From: an uncultured Collinsella sp.
GTDB lineage: Bacteria; Actinomycetota; Coriobacteriia; Coriobacteriales; Coriobacteriaceae
NCBI GenBank assembly: GCA_902479095.1
Contig: CABSNL010000002.1
Coordinates: 1 to 62,149 of the forward strand
Direction: 5' to 3'
Length of the DNA stretch: 62,149 nucleotides
The notes under the pieces were generated by a model. The model was not told where the DNA came from and did not search any database. It saw nothing but the letters and a program-made list of their open reading frames with translations. Both the position numbers and the translations under genes were made by a program. Each line of letters starts with the position of its first letter. The stretch's first letter is position 1. Positions 31,469-40,758 of this stretch are shown here, one piece after another.

Positions 31469-34466
31469 ATCGCTCGACCAGCACGCGATTGAGCCGCCCT
31501 TCCACCAAGCGCTCGTATAGGCGCCGCGTCTCGGGCTCGGGCACGCCATTGACCTGTTCCCTCAGATGGTGCATATGCCCGCTGTACAGCTCGACGATAT
31601 CGCGCCGCCGCCCCGCCGCACTGTAGACGCGCATGGCGCAGCGCACCATATCCTCACGCGCCGTTTCCTGTCGAAGCCCCGACTCCGCCAGCCAAATCGC
31701 CGACTGTAGATCGTTTTCTTCTAGAGCGGCATTGGCCCCCTTAATCATGCAATCGATGTACTTTGACTGCATAATGCGTCGCATACGCAAAAAGTAGGTG
31801 GGATTACAGCCATTGGGAACATACAACGGTCCGGCATAAAGCTGCTCAATCTTAAGGCACAACTCGACCAGATGGGGCCCGCGCGCACCCGTGCGATTTC
31901 CCAAAACCTCGCGGCTTATCTGGTCAAACAGCCGTACATCGGTCTTGACGTAGTCACCGTTGAGTCCGATGCATTCATTTTGGATGAGCACACACGACTT
32001 GCCATCCGGCGTCGGCCCCAAAGCCGACCGCAAGCGCGATATCGTCGAGTACAGGTTATTGCGGGCGCTATTGAACTCGGCATGGGGCCACAGCTCCATG
32101 GCCAGCGTCTCACGATCGACGAGCGCATCCATGCCCAGCGCAAGCCGCTCGGCAAGCGTCGCCGCCTTCTTGCGGCGCCACATTTTGTCCGTGATGGGAA
32201 ACCCGTCGCGCTCGGCGCGAAACGCGCCAAACATGCGAATCTCGATATGGTCGATGGTATCAACGGCTTCAACCTCGCCGGCCTGGAACAGGCGCTCGCC
32301 CTCCCCTTCCAAATCGTTGCGCAGCGAATACCGCGACAGCTCGCGCACGGGAAGTTTCTTGCGTATCCTGGTCGCCGGCTCGCCCAGACAATGCATGGCA
32401 AGGCGCGCAAAGAGCCGATACGATGGCTCTAGAATCCCCGCACGATTCATGGACATCCAGGCCGCAAGGTCGCTGTCTCGGCCCGCACAGGCTAAATGCA
32501 GCGCAATCATCCAGGCTTCTGCGCCACCAACCTGCGTCTGGCTTATATCGAGTAGCTCCGCTTCCTCGCGCACCGAAACCATCGAGGTGTTACGCAGATA
32601 TGCCGCGCGTTCCAGCAGCAATGCGTTATCGCGCATGTACGCAATCGACTCCTCGGCAAGTTTGAGCACTTGGACCGCACGGAACTTTGCATTAACCGGC
32701 CGTCCCTCTGCCAGCGACTGCCAGCCTTCTAGCAACAGGCCAAACAGCTGAATCTGATTGTCGCGCATGCGCACGGCAAAACGATCGAGCTCGTTGAACG
32801 CCGCATCGTCGGTTACCGGCAAGCCGGAAAGGAGCCGCCGTGCCGCCAACACCATGCGCACCCAGATAGCCATCGCCTTAAGCCCACGCACGTCGAGTGC
32901 CTCCCGCACCAGCGCCATCTCGTCGTCGCGTTCATCGGTTCCCGAAAACGACCCGTCAAAAAGCTCCACCAGCATGCTATCGGCCCGTATAACAATCCCC
33001 GCGATGTCGAGCTCGCAGTCGTAGGCCCTGCTCGTTTTGAGCTGCTGCAGAACGCCGCCGTCATCTCCCCGCTCGGTCAGACAGCGCTTGACCTCGATAT
33101 GCGCAGACAACATATCAAGTGCGGTATGGGATGTCTCGATTTCTGGCACGGCCAGGTTCGTAGGAAGCCCAAGCCCGTTGTCCCCATAGCAAACAGCCGT
33201 CAGCGTCTGGGCCACCCTCCATGAAACAGGATCTATTTCGCAGGCCGCCCGTTCGCCCCCGCGCTCGATAACCGATGCCATATAGCGAGCGAGCTTTGTA
33301 TTGGACACGCTGACCGCTGCCAGATATACGCCGAGCGCCTCGGCAGGCGTTGGCTCTGGAGCCGGATCGTCGGCATCGATCGTGCCCAGCGCTGCTCGGC
33401 AGATATCGGCCCCGTGACCCGTCAGAGCAAGATCGACCCCATACTGCCCAGCAAGTTCAAGAACCGCCTCACGGTCCAAAAAGGCGTCCGCCAGGCCCAT
33501 CGCCGCATCGCATCGGCCCGCCTTAAGCAAAATCCGGGCCGCCCTCGGAACAAGTTCGGGGCGAACCTCGGCCACCAACTTACGCAAACGCAAGCGTCCG
33601 TTATCCTCCGTGCCCAGACACGTAAAACTCCGCTCGGCGGGATCCAAGCCAAAGATCGGGTAGTCGCGTACAAAGTAGGACTGGTCGACCATCGACAGCC
33701 TTACCCCACAAGCCTCGAGTTCTGCGATATTGCCCTCGCCCATCAAAACCATGAGACATGCCACGCAAAACAGCGCATTATTGTCGAGCGAAGCCAGATC
33801 GGCAAGTGCCGCGCCATATACGTTGACAATCTCGTTTTCGAGCAGGCCGGCTACGTCGCCTTGGCCATACAGACCCGTCTGCAATGCCGAAACGAGCTCG
33901 GGCACGCCCTGCGTGAGCTGATAAAAGTCGAGCGATGTGCTGATCGAAAACGCCGATGCCCACGCCGAATACTCATAGGCATGCACCTTGAGCATCTGCG
34001 CATTGATCTTAACCGAATCGCCCAGCCCATGAATCAGCTGACGATTTGAAGGACGGCAGGAGATAAAGACCCCTACCCCCATAGCGCGCAGGCCGCGAAT
34101 CCTGTCGATGAGGTCTTCGGTATCGTGCTGATCGAGGTTTGGCACATTATCAATCGCGATAAGAGAGTGCGGTTTGTCTTTGAGTTCTTCGGTAACCACC
34201 TCGAGCTGCATAAACACCTCGCGCCCAATGGCACGATCGGCCTCGATAATCCGCACGGGGCCTCGCGTCGGGTCGCATTTAACCTCATGGGTGTACTGCA
34301 GCAGCACCGAGGTCTTCCCAAACCCGTCGGGCGCATAAAGAACCACGATGCCGGCCTTTCGGCCCTTGGCGATAAGCTCATTCATCAAGCGTTCGCGTCG
34401 CACCATATAGCCTCCGCCCAGCGGCATCAGCTCGAGGTCGTCTATACCGCTCAAATCGTTTACCAT
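31467..34466 (-). CDS. Large SARP/MalT-like regulator (P-loop plus BTAD)
   Basis: A 999-residue regulator. Near the N-terminus VVLYAPDGFGKTSVLLQYTH is a Walker A P-loop, and HSLIAIDNVPNLDQHD a Walker B-like strand. A long helical middle part (300-700) is probably TPR-like. Near 715-800, IEIRMFGAFRAERDGFPI and WRRKKAATLAERLA with LVDRETLAMELWPH form an OmpR-type winged helix, followed by a bacterial transcriptional activation domain. Such ATP-dependent activators are typical of actinobacteria. GAGGAG precedes the ATG at 34466. No clear target can be named; nagB and crr lie upstream on the same strand but are separated by a terminator. Confidence 0.85.
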   Translation of the reverse strand: MVNDLSGIDDLELMPLGGGYMVRRERLMNELIAKGRKAGIVVLYAPDGFGKTSVLLQYTHEVKCDPTRGPVRIIEADRAIGREVFMQLEVVTEELKDKPHSLIAIDNVPNLDQHDTEDLIDRIRGLRAMGVGVFISCRPSNRQLIHGLGDSVKINAQMLKVHAYEYSAWASAFSISTSLDFYQLTQGVPELVSALQTGLYGQGDVAGLLENEIVNVYGAALADLASLDNNALFCVACLMVLMGEGNIAELEACGVRLSMVDQSYFVRDYPIFGLDPAERSFTCLGTEDNGRLRLRKLVAEVRPELVPRAARILLKAGRCDAAMGLADAFLDREAVLELAGQYGVDLALTGHGADICRAALGTIDADDPAPEPTPAEALGVYLAAVSVSNTKLARYMASVIERGGERAACEIDPVSWRVAQTLTAVCYGDNGLGLPTNLAVPEIETSHTALDMLSAHIEVKRCLTERGDDGGVLQQLKTSRAYDCELDIAGIVIRADSMLVELFDGSFSGTDERDDEMALVREALDVRGLKAMAIWVRMVLAARRLLSGLPVTDDAAFNELDRFAVRMRDNQIQLFGLLLEGWQSLAEGRPVNAKFRAVQVLKLAEESIAYMRDNALLLERAAYLRNTSMVSVREEAELLDISQTQVGGAEAWMIALHLACAGRDSDLAAWMSMNRAGILEPSYRLFARLAMHCLGEPATRIRKKLPVRELSRYSLRNDLEGEGERLFQAGEVEAVDTIDHIEIRMFGAFRAERDGFPITDKMWRRKKAATLAERLALGMDALVDRETLAMELWPHAEFNSARNNLYSTISRLRSALGPTPDGKSCVLIQNECIGLNGDYVKTDVRLFDQISREVLGNRTGARGPHLVELCLKIEQLYAGPLYVPNGCNPTYFLRMRRIMQSKYIDCMIKGANAALEENDLQSAIWLAESGLRQETAREDMVRCAMRVYSAAGRRRDIVELYSGHMHHLREQVNGVPEPETRRLYERLVEGRLNRVLVER

Positions 34467-34852
34467 GCCCGCTCCTCAACCCGACCGTATGGACACTGTA
34501 GCCGCAAGACCATACAAGCCGCGCTATGAATAGAGCGACCTTGTGTTTTAGGTTGTCTTTTGGTACGCAAGCGGCAAGTTTTTGTACAGCGAGGGCCGAT
34601 TGTTATTAATCCCCCGACTAATCGGTCTTTAAGCAGGTAAATGAACTTGTCAGCTTGTCCCATCTAAGCGGCAGTGTAACGCAAATGAACATGGTTCAGT
34701 TATGTCATTCAACTCGCCTAGCACCCGCTACCGTCTACGACCTTCTAGTGGCATTTTTGCATAGAATCTGGTATGGAATGAATCAAGCTGTTGGACATCT
34801 GGCGTTCGTCAAGCTTGCGGCAAGATTTTGGTCAAGTGGGCAAAAAGGGATA
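34467..34852. other. Intergenic region upstream of the SARP-like regulator
   Basis: About 385 bases without a credible gene, visibly AT-richer than the surroundings. It must contain the regulator's promoter on the minus strand. A short dyad (CCGATT/AATCGG around 34588-34623) is the only structure noticed. Confidence 0.5.
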
Positions 34853-34882
34853 GCAAAAAGGCCCCCGCAAAGCGGAGGCCTT
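34853..34882 (-). terminator. Terminator after nagB
   Basis: GGCCCCCGC (34860-34868) pairs with GCGGAGGCC (34872-34880) apart from one position; on the minus strand TTTTTG follows. Confidence 0.88.
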
Positions 34883-34914
34883 AGGCAAGGCTATGTCGAG
34901 CTGCAGGATTCGCG

Positions 34915-35643
34915 CTACTCGCAGAGCGAAAGGGCGGCCTCGTCGGCAACGACAACGCAGTTGGTGTGCAGCTGCAGGATCGAAGCCGGGCACTCGGGCG
35001 TAACCGGACCATAGCACATATCATGCACGGCCTGAGCCTTGGCCTCGCCGTTGGCGACAACCAGGATCATGCGGGCATACATGATGGTCTGAGTGCCCAT
35101 GGTGTAGGCCTGACGGGGAACATCGTCGATGCTGTCGAACAGGCGGCTGTTGGCCTGAATGGTGCTCTCGGTGAGGTCGACGCAGTGCGTACCCTTGGAG
35201 AAGTGGTCATCGGGCTCGTTGAAGCCGATGTGGCCGTTGTTGCCAATGCCGAGCAGCTGCAGATCCGGGTAACCGGCGTCGGCGACGATCTTGTCGTACT
35301 CAGAGCAGGCAGCGGCGGCGTCGGGGTTGGAACCGTCGGGCACATGCGTGTTGTTCAGGTCGATGTTGATGTGATCGAAGAAGTTCTCACGCATGAAGTA
35401 GTGATAGCTCTGGGGATCGTCGTGCGAAAGGCCGCGATACTCGTCCAGGTTGTAGGTGCTGACCTCGGCAAAGTCGACGTCGCCCTTCTTGTACCAAGCA
35501 GCGAGCTGCTTGTAGGCACCGATCGGGGTGGAGCCGGTGGCAAGACCCAGCACACAGTCGGGCTTGAGGATAACCTGGGCCGAGATGATATTAGCGGCCT
35601 TGCGGCTCATATCCTCGTAGTCTTTAGCTTTAATGATCTTCAT
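34915..35643 (-). CDS. nagB: Glucosamine-6-phosphate deaminase
   Basis: A 242-residue enzyme converting glucosamine-6-phosphate to fructose-6-phosphate and ammonia. LGLATGSTPIGAYKQL (near 32-47) is the phosphate-binding loop, FAEVSTYNLDEYRGL carries the catalytic Asp region, and LLGIGNNGHIGFNEPDD carries the His of the catalytic relay. Length fits the Gram-positive NagB. AAAGGA precedes the ATG at 35643, so the longer in-frame reading to 35994 is rejected. It lies downstream of the EIIA gene on the same strand, consistent with amino sugar uptake and breakdown. Confidence 0.95.
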   Translation of the reverse strand: MKIIKAKDYEDMSRKAANIISAQVILKPDCVLGLATGSTPIGAYKQLAAWYKKGDVDFAEVSTYNLDEYRGLSHDDPQSYHYFMRENFFDHINIDLNNTHVPDGSNPDAAAACSEYDKIVADAGYPDLQLLGIGNNGHIGFNEPDDHFSKGTHCVDLTESTIQANSRLFDSIDDVPRQAYTMGTQTIMYARMILVVANGEAKAQAVHDMCYGPVTPECPASILQLHTNCVVVADEAALSLCE

Positions 35644-35840
35644 TACGCGTCCTTTCTCGTTCAAGAGAGGCAAGGCTCCCTTACAAGCACTTGCCCGCGG
35701 CCCGCGTCGGCCGCAACCAACGTGTGCGGCCACCAGGGCGAGGTCGCGTAATGTATGTGTCTCGTGTCTAACCGCGTCGAGGCCCCTGCCCGTCCACGGT
35801 GACCCAAAGCCTTTTAGCTTCGGACAAATCCCATCTTGCC

Positions 35841-35874
35841 ACGGAGGGCGTCCTCTTTCAAGGGCGCCCTCCGT
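35841..35874 (-). terminator. Hairpin between crr and nagB
   Basis: ACGGAGGGCG (35841-35850) pairs exactly with CGCCCTCCGT (35865-35874). It lies 40 nt beyond the crr stop; no T-run, so termination is uncertain. Nothing else is evident in the 271-base gap. Confidence 0.6.
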
Positions 35875-35914
35875 AAACGTGTTTGAATTGTAGGCTAATG
35901 GCCACGTGCACTTA

Positions 35915-36412
35915 CTAGCGCTCGCGAGCAACGATAAGCTGGTCCATCTCTTCGACATGCACGCCAACGGAGCCCTTGATGCTCGAGAACTCAACGGAGT
36001 TGCACACCAAGATGGGAACCGTCACATCGTAGCCCTCGGCAGCAATTGCCTCGCGATCGAACTCAATGAGTACATCGCCCTTATGGACGATGTCACCCAC
36101 TTGCGCATGTACGGTAAAGTGCTTGCTCTCGAGCTGAACAGTGTCCAAACCAACGTGGATGAGCACGTCCAGGCCATCGACCGTGTTAAGCGCAACGGCG
36201 TGTCCCGTGGGAAAAATGGCCTCGACCTTGGCATCAGCCGGTGCAATCACACGCGTTCCGGTGGGCTGAATCGCCACGCCCTGGCCCAAAAGGCCGGTGG
36301 CAAACGTCTGGTCGTTTACCTCGGAAAGCGGAATGACGTCGCCCGAGATGGGAGCATCCAGCGTAAGGACTCGACCACGCATACCAAAAGACCTTAGGAC
36401 TTTAGTGAACAT
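35915..36412 (-). CDS. crr: PTS glucose-type EIIA component
   Basis: A 165-residue stand-alone EIIA of the glucose superfamily. ISGDVIPLSEVND, FPTGHAVAL (conserved His) and VLIHVGLDTVQL (the phosphorylated His in IHVGLD) are the family signatures, with IVCNSVEF-like PILVCNSVEFSSI at the end. It passes phosphate from HPr to EIIB domains and could serve the EIICB at 5245, which lacks EIIA. A purine-rich site (GAGGGGG) lies close before the ATG at 36412; an alternative start 30 nt inside cannot be excluded. Confidence 0.93.
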   Translation of the reverse strand: MFTKVLRSFGMRGRVLTLDAPISGDVIPLSEVNDQTFATGLLGQGVAIQPTGTRVIAPADAKVEAIFPTGHAVALNTVDGLDVLIHVGLDTVQLESKHFTVHAQVGDIVHKGDVLIEFDREAIAAEGYDVTVPILVCNSVEFSSIKGSVGVHVEEMDQLIVARER

Positions 36413-36483
36413 GCTCCCCCTCGGACATACCGATCAATCAAAATAACATTAACAGTTTACCACTTGGCAACGGTTTTTGACCA

Positions 36484-37821
36484 TTAGGGAAGTTCGCGCT
36501 TGACAACCTCGACGATGTCGTCGACAACTCGCTGGGTCAGCTCGTGCGTCTCGGCCTCGGCCATCACGCGGACCAGCGGCTCGGTGCCACTCGGACGCAC
36601 CAGAATGCGGCCGCGGCCGTCAAGCTCCTTCTCGGCAGCAGCGACGGCATCCCAGATGGGCTGGCAATCGTCCAGGCCAGCCTTGTTGTCGGAATGCACG
36701 TTGACGAGTACCTGCGGGTACTTCTTCATGATGCCGGCAAGATCGGTGAGGGTGCGACCAGTGCGCTTGAGCACGGCCAGCAGCTGCAGAGCCGTCACCA
36801 GGCCATCACCGGTGGTGTTGTGCTCCAGGAAGATGATGTGGCCGGACTGCTCGCCACCGATGACGGCACCGTCCTCGAGCATGCGCTCCAGAACGTAGCG
36901 GTCGCCCACGGCGGTCTGAACCATCTCAAAGCCCTGCTCCTTCATAGCGATGGAGAAGCCCAGGTTGCACATGACGGTCGAGACGATCTCGGAGTTGGCG
37001 AGCTTGCCGCGAGCGGCGAGGTCAGAACCGCAAATAGCCAGGATGTAGTCACCGTCGATCTCATTGCCCTCGCTGTCCACGAACAGTACGCGGTCGGCGT
37101 CGCCGTCGTGGGCCAGGCCGATGTCAGCATGGGTGCGCAGCACGAGCTCGCGCAGGGGCTCGAGGTGCGTAGAGCCGCACTCAACGTTGATGTCGGTGCC
37201 GCAGTAATCGGTGTTGATGGCATGGACCGTGGCACCCAGGCGCTGCAGCGCGGCGGGCGTGGTCTGGCAGGAAGCACCGTGACCGCAGTCGACGGCAACG
37301 ACCAGGCCATCGAGCCTCAGGCCATCAAGCGTATCGATGGCGTGGTCGACATATGCCTTGCGGGCGTCCTTCATCTTGATGATGTGGCCCACGCCGGCGC
37401 CAGTCGGCAGCATGTCGGCAGCCATGGCTTCCTCGGACATGACCCAGGCGCTGATCTCTTCCTCGACAGCATCGGGAAGCTTCATACCCTTGCGGCTAAA
37501 GAACTTGATGCCGTTGAACTCCGGCGGATTGTGCGAAGCGGAGATGACGATGCCGCCGTCGAGCTCGTTTTGAACAGTGAGCAGCGCCACAGCAGGCGTG
37601 GGGATGACGCCACAGCAATGCGGGCGGCCGCCCTCGGCCATAATGCCGGCAGTCAGAGCACTCTCGAGCATGGTGCCCGAAAGGCGCGTGTCACGGCCGA
37701 TGCAGATGTCCGGACCAAGGAACTTGGTCGCCGCGCGGCCCAGGCGAAACGCGAGATCGCACGAGAGGTCGGCATTGGCGACGCCACGGACGCCGTCGGT
37801 ACCGAAGATGTTCTGGGGCAT
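36484..37821 (-). CDS. glmM: Phosphoglucosamine mutase
   Basis: A 445-residue enzyme interconverting glucosamine-6- and glucosamine-1-phosphate for peptidoglycan precursors. FGTDGVRGVAN at the start, GIVISASHNPPEFNGIK with the phosphorylated Ser near residue 100, LAHDGDADRVLFVDSEG (metal loop), GGEQSGHIIF (sugar loop) and RPSGTEPLVRVMAE (phosphate loop) are all present. AAGGAG precedes the ATG. It lies between the ribosomal protein genes and crr on one strand; with nagB nearby it places glucosamine phosphate synthesis and breakdown together. Confidence 0.96.
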   Translation of the reverse strand: MPQNIFGTDGVRGVANADLSCDLAFRLGRAATKFLGPDICIGRDTRLSGTMLESALTAGIMAEGGRPHCCGVIPTPAVALLTVQNELDGGIVISASHNPPEFNGIKFFSRKGMKLPDAVEEEISAWVMSEEAMAADMLPTGAGVGHIIKMKDARKAYVDHAIDTLDGLRLDGLVVAVDCGHGASCQTTPAALQRLGATVHAINTDYCGTDINVECGSTHLEPLRELVLRTHADIGLAHDGDADRVLFVDSEGNEIDGDYILAICGSDLAARGKLANSEIVSTVMCNLGFSIAMKEQGFEMVQTAVGDRYVLERMLEDGAVIGGEQSGHIIFLEHNTTGDGLVTALQLLAVLKRTGRTLTDLAGIMKKYPQVLVNVHSDNKAGLDDCQPIWDAVAAAEKELDGRGRILVRPSGTEPLVRVMAEAETHELTQRVVDDIVEVVKRELP

Positions 37822-37871
37822 AGGATCGCTCCTTCCCTAGCAGGCGATATGCAACCGCCCACCCTAGTCGA

Positions 37872-37917
37872 AAAAAGAAAAGCGGGACCCGCCGAGGAAT
37901 CGGCAGGCCCCGCTTGT
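37872..37917 (-). terminator. Terminator after rpsI
   Basis: An AAGCGGG/CCCGCTT stem with inner CGCCGA/TCGGC pairing spans about 37880-37915; on the minus strand it is followed by TTTTCTTTTTT. It ends the rplM-rpsI transcript. Confidence 0.85.
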
Positions 37918-37945
37918 ACATTGTATCTCGAAAGGAGATAAAACC

Positions 37946-38341
<396 letters not shown>

Positions 38342-38343
38342 CT

Positions 38344-38787
38344 TTAAGCCTCCAGCTCAATCTTCGTGGGGTTCTGGGCAGCGTGCGGATGCTCGGCACC
38401 AGCGTAGACCTTAAGCTTGGTCATCTGGGCACGGCCGAGGGTGGTCTTGGGCAGCATGCCGCGAACGGCGCGCTCGATGACCTTCTCCGGGTGCTTCTCC
38501 ATAGCCTGGCGGAAGCTCTCAGCCTTGAGGCCGCCGTTGTAGCCGCTGTGGCGATAATAGGTCTTCGTGTCGGCCTTGTTACCGGTAAGCTGGACCTTAT
38601 CGGCGTTGATGACGACAACGAAGTCGCCGCAGTCGCTGTTGGGCGTGAACTGGGGCTTGTTCTTACCGCGCAGGATCATTGCGATCTGGGTGGCAAGACG
38701 GCCCAGGACAGCACCATCGGCGTCGACGAGAACCCAGTTGCGCTGGACCTCGCCCTGCTTGGCGTAGTGAGTCGATTTCGAAATCAC
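38344..38787 (-). CDS. rplM: 50S ribosomal protein L13
   Basis: A 147-residue L13 protein: WVLVDADGAVLGRLATQIA, RGKNKPQFTPNSDCGDFVVV, INADKVQLTGNKADTKTYYR and AVRGMLPKTTLGRAQMTKLK are all standard. The start is GTG at 38787 with GGAGGAG 5 nt upstream. It is the first gene of the L13-S9 operon and has a good promoter about 65-95 nt upstream. Confidence 0.98.
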   Translation of the reverse strand: MISKSTHYAKQGEVQRNWVLVDADGAVLGRLATQIAMILRGKNKPQFTPNSDCGDFVVVINADKVQLTGNKADTKTYYRHSGYNGGLKAESFRQAMEKHPEKVIERAVRGMLPKTTLGRAQMTKLKVYAGAEHPHAAQNPTKIELEA

Positions 38788-38853
38788 TTAGACTCCTCCA
38801 TGTACAGTACGTGTTGTTACAGAGATTCACGGGGCTCTGCAAGTAACCCGTCC

Positions 38854-38881
38854 ATATTACCCCGCTCGCCGTACGAGTCAA
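38854..38881 (-). promoter_or_regulatory. Promoter of rplM-rpsI
   Basis: On the minus strand TTGACT (38876-38881) and TAATAT (38854-38859) are spaced 16 nt, close to the vegetative consensus, 67 nt upstream of the rplM start codon. The leader between could hold the L13 autoregulatory site. Confidence 0.7.
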
Positions 38882-38981
38882 CAGGTATTTTGGCTCCGAC
38901 CAGAGTTTCTGCACATGTCATCCACGAGCCGTTATTTTTCCTGCTGTTTAGCTTTTGTCAATTTTTGAGGGTTCGCCGTCG

Positions 38982-39860
38982 TTAGCGCTCAACGAACTCT
39001 TGGATTTCCGCGAGCAGGCGCTTTGCCTCCTGACGGCCCTGGATATACAGGTCCAATAGCTTTGCTGAATCGTGCTCGACATGGCCGACCTCGACCGGCT
39101 TTTGCGGAGCAACGACCAACGCGCGGCCCTCGCGCTCATACTTCCACAGGTGCATGCGCTGGATGTTGTAGCGGTCGTGGCGCGTCTCGATTCCCTCGAG
39201 CAGATAGGGGTAGTCGGCATAGCGAGCGCGCGCGGCAGGCATAAACTCGTAGGGCTTTTTCTCATACGAGCGGTCCTGCGTGACGATGACGACCGCACGG
39301 TCGAAGCCCGCCTCCTCCAGCACGTGCTCGATGGGGATCGAATCGGCTACGCCACCGTCGACGTATTTGTGCCCGTCAATCTCGACCGGCGGCGTCACCA
39401 GCGGCAGCGAGGTCGAGGCGCGCACGGCGTCGAGGTCGAGCACGGCGCTTTTGACCGGGAGGTACGTGGCGGTTCCAAAGAGCATGTCCGTCGCGACGGC
39501 GTACATCTCGATGGGGCTCGCGTCGAACGTCTCGTTGTCAAAGGGATCCAGGCGGTCCTGGACATCGTTGAAGATAAAGTCGTAACCCACAATAGAGCCC
39601 GTGGACGCAAACGATGCGGCGCCCATGAAGCGGCTGTCGCTGCAGAAAGCCAGGTTGATGCGGTTGGCACGGCCGATCTGGTGCGACTTGTAGTTCACGC
39701 CGTTGAGGGCGCCGGCCGATACACCGTAGACAGCCGGAATCTCAACGCCAGCCTCCATGAGAACGTCGAGCACGCCCGCGGTAAACTGCCCACGAAAACT
39801 GCCGCCCTCCAGGACGAGCGCGACCTTGCCGGCGTTCTTTGCCTTATCTTCTGCAGTCAT
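38982..39860 (-). CDS. Patatin-like phospholipase (RssA/YjjU type)
   Basis: A 292-residue patatin-family protein, predicted lipid acyl hydrolase with a Ser-Asp dyad. LVLEGGSFRGQFTAGVLDVL is the oxyanion-hole region (usually GGGxRG, here GGSFRG). YGVSAGALNGVNY near residue 46 holds the nucleophile elbow GxSxG, and YVDGGVADSIPI holds the catalytic Asp. No signal peptide is seen, so it acts in the cytoplasm or at the inner face of the membrane. Gram-positive relatives are often annotated only as patatin family, and the substrate is unknown. Downstream it faces the ribosomal operon promoter. Confidence 0.92.
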   Translation of the reverse strand: MTAEDKAKNAGKVALVLEGGSFRGQFTAGVLDVLMEAGVEIPAVYGVSAGALNGVNYKSHQIGRANRINLAFCSDSRFMGAASFASTGSIVGYDFIFNDVQDRLDPFDNETFDASPIEMYAVATDMLFGTATYLPVKSAVLDLDAVRASTSLPLVTPPVEIDGHKYVDGGVADSIPIEHVLEEAGFDRAVVIVTQDRSYEKKPYEFMPAARARYADYPYLLEGIETRHDRYNIQRMHLWKYEREGRALVVAPQKPVEVGHVEHDSAKLLDLYIQGRQEAKRLLAEIQEFVER

Positions 39861-39956
39861 ATTGACCTCCTGCGATTGCGTTTTGGCTTTCTTCTACCCA
39901 GTTTTGGGATGGCGAGAGCGCAGGTTTTGGAGTTGAGGAGGGCGGAGCGGTCGGCG

Positions 39957-40218
39957 GGAAAGCGTGTCCCGTTCTCAGAGCAAATTCCGGGTCGTATTTT
40001 CCGCTGAGCCCGCCATCAGGAAAATGAATCCCATTCCGAGCTTAGATTCCGGGATGCGCTTTCCGCTTGAGCTGCCATTGGGAAAGCATGTCCCACTCTA
40101 CGGCGGGATTCCGGGTCGCAGTTTCCGCTTGAGGCGCCATCCGGAAACTACGTCCCAGTCTGAGCGCGGATTCCGGGACGCGCTTTCCGCCTGGGCCGCC
40201 ATTGGGAAAGCGCGTCCC
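39957..40218. repeat. 62-bp tandem hairpin array with compensating stem changes
   Basis: The arm GGAAA-N6-TCCC (14 nt) starts at 39957, 40019, 40081, 40143 and 40205, exactly 62 bp apart. Four hairpins are formed with left arms at 39989, 40051, 40113 and 40175. Their inner 7-bp stems read ATTTTCC/GGAAAAT, GCTTTCC/GGAAAGC, AGTTTCC/GGAAACT and GCTTTCC/GGAAAGC: both sides change together. The last hairpin pairs at all 14 positions (GGGACGCGCTTTCC). Spacers of about 18 nt end in ATTCC. No reading frame is credible. It lies upstream of the patatin gene start and downstream of ssrA. Confidence 0.85.
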
Positions 40219-40235
40219 ACCCTGCGTTGCCGTAG

Positions 40236-40703
40236 CGTTTGCTTAACGCCCGCGCCCTGCACAGAGTTCGATTCTCTGCGGGTTTGGGGCTTGCGTTGAA
40301 GTGGGGCATGGGCAGCCGGAGCTTAATCGACATCGCATCGATATTGGGTTGGGGCTTTGCGCGGAGAATCCGCGTATTTGCTTCGCAAATCCGCACCGGC
40401 TTCGGCCGCCTGCCGGCGTCCTCGCCCGCTCGCTACAAACGCTCCGCGTTTGCTTAACGCTCGCGCCCTGCATAGAGTTCGATTCTCCGCGGTTTGGGGC
40501 TTGCGTTGGCGCGGGGCATGGCCAGCTGAAATTCGATGAACATCGCATCCATATTGGGCTGATAGATTGCGCGGAGAATCCGCGCGTTCGCTTCGCGAAC
40601 CCGCACCGGCTTCGGCCGCCTGCCGGCGTCCTCGCCCGCTCGCTACAAACGCTCCGCGTTTGCTTAACGCTCGCGCCCTGCATAGAGTTCGATTCTCCGC
40701 GGT
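40236..40703. repeat. 211-bp tandem repeat (2.2 copies) with T-arm-like sequence
   Basis: CGTTTGCTTAACG recurs at 40236, 40447 and 40657. Copies 1 and 2 are complete (211 and 210 bp); the third ends at about 40703. Each begins with GAGTTCGATTCTC-type sequence, the T-arm of the neighbouring ssrA in the same strand sense (minus-strand gene, so an inverted copy relative to the array). Each complete copy also has a GCGGAGAATCCGCG palindrome and a GC-rich part (CACCGGCTTCGGCCGCC). It looks like tRNA/tmRNA-derived repeat material, not a gene. Confidence 0.8.
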
Positions 40704-40713
40704 ACGGACTAGA

Positions 40714-40750
40714 AATAAAAAGGCAGGTAGATACGAATATCTACCTGCCT
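40714..40750 (-). terminator. Terminator of ssrA
   Basis: AGGCAGGTAGATA (40721-40733) pairs exactly with TATCTACCTGCCT (40738-40750) around CGAA; on the minus strand TTTTTATTT follows. Confidence 0.93.
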
Positions 40751-40758
40751 GTTACTTA

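Noticed and set aside
39957..40218. CRISPR array
   Set aside because: The 62-bp period has diverging units with a palindrome inside each and short degenerate spacers, and there are no cas genes.
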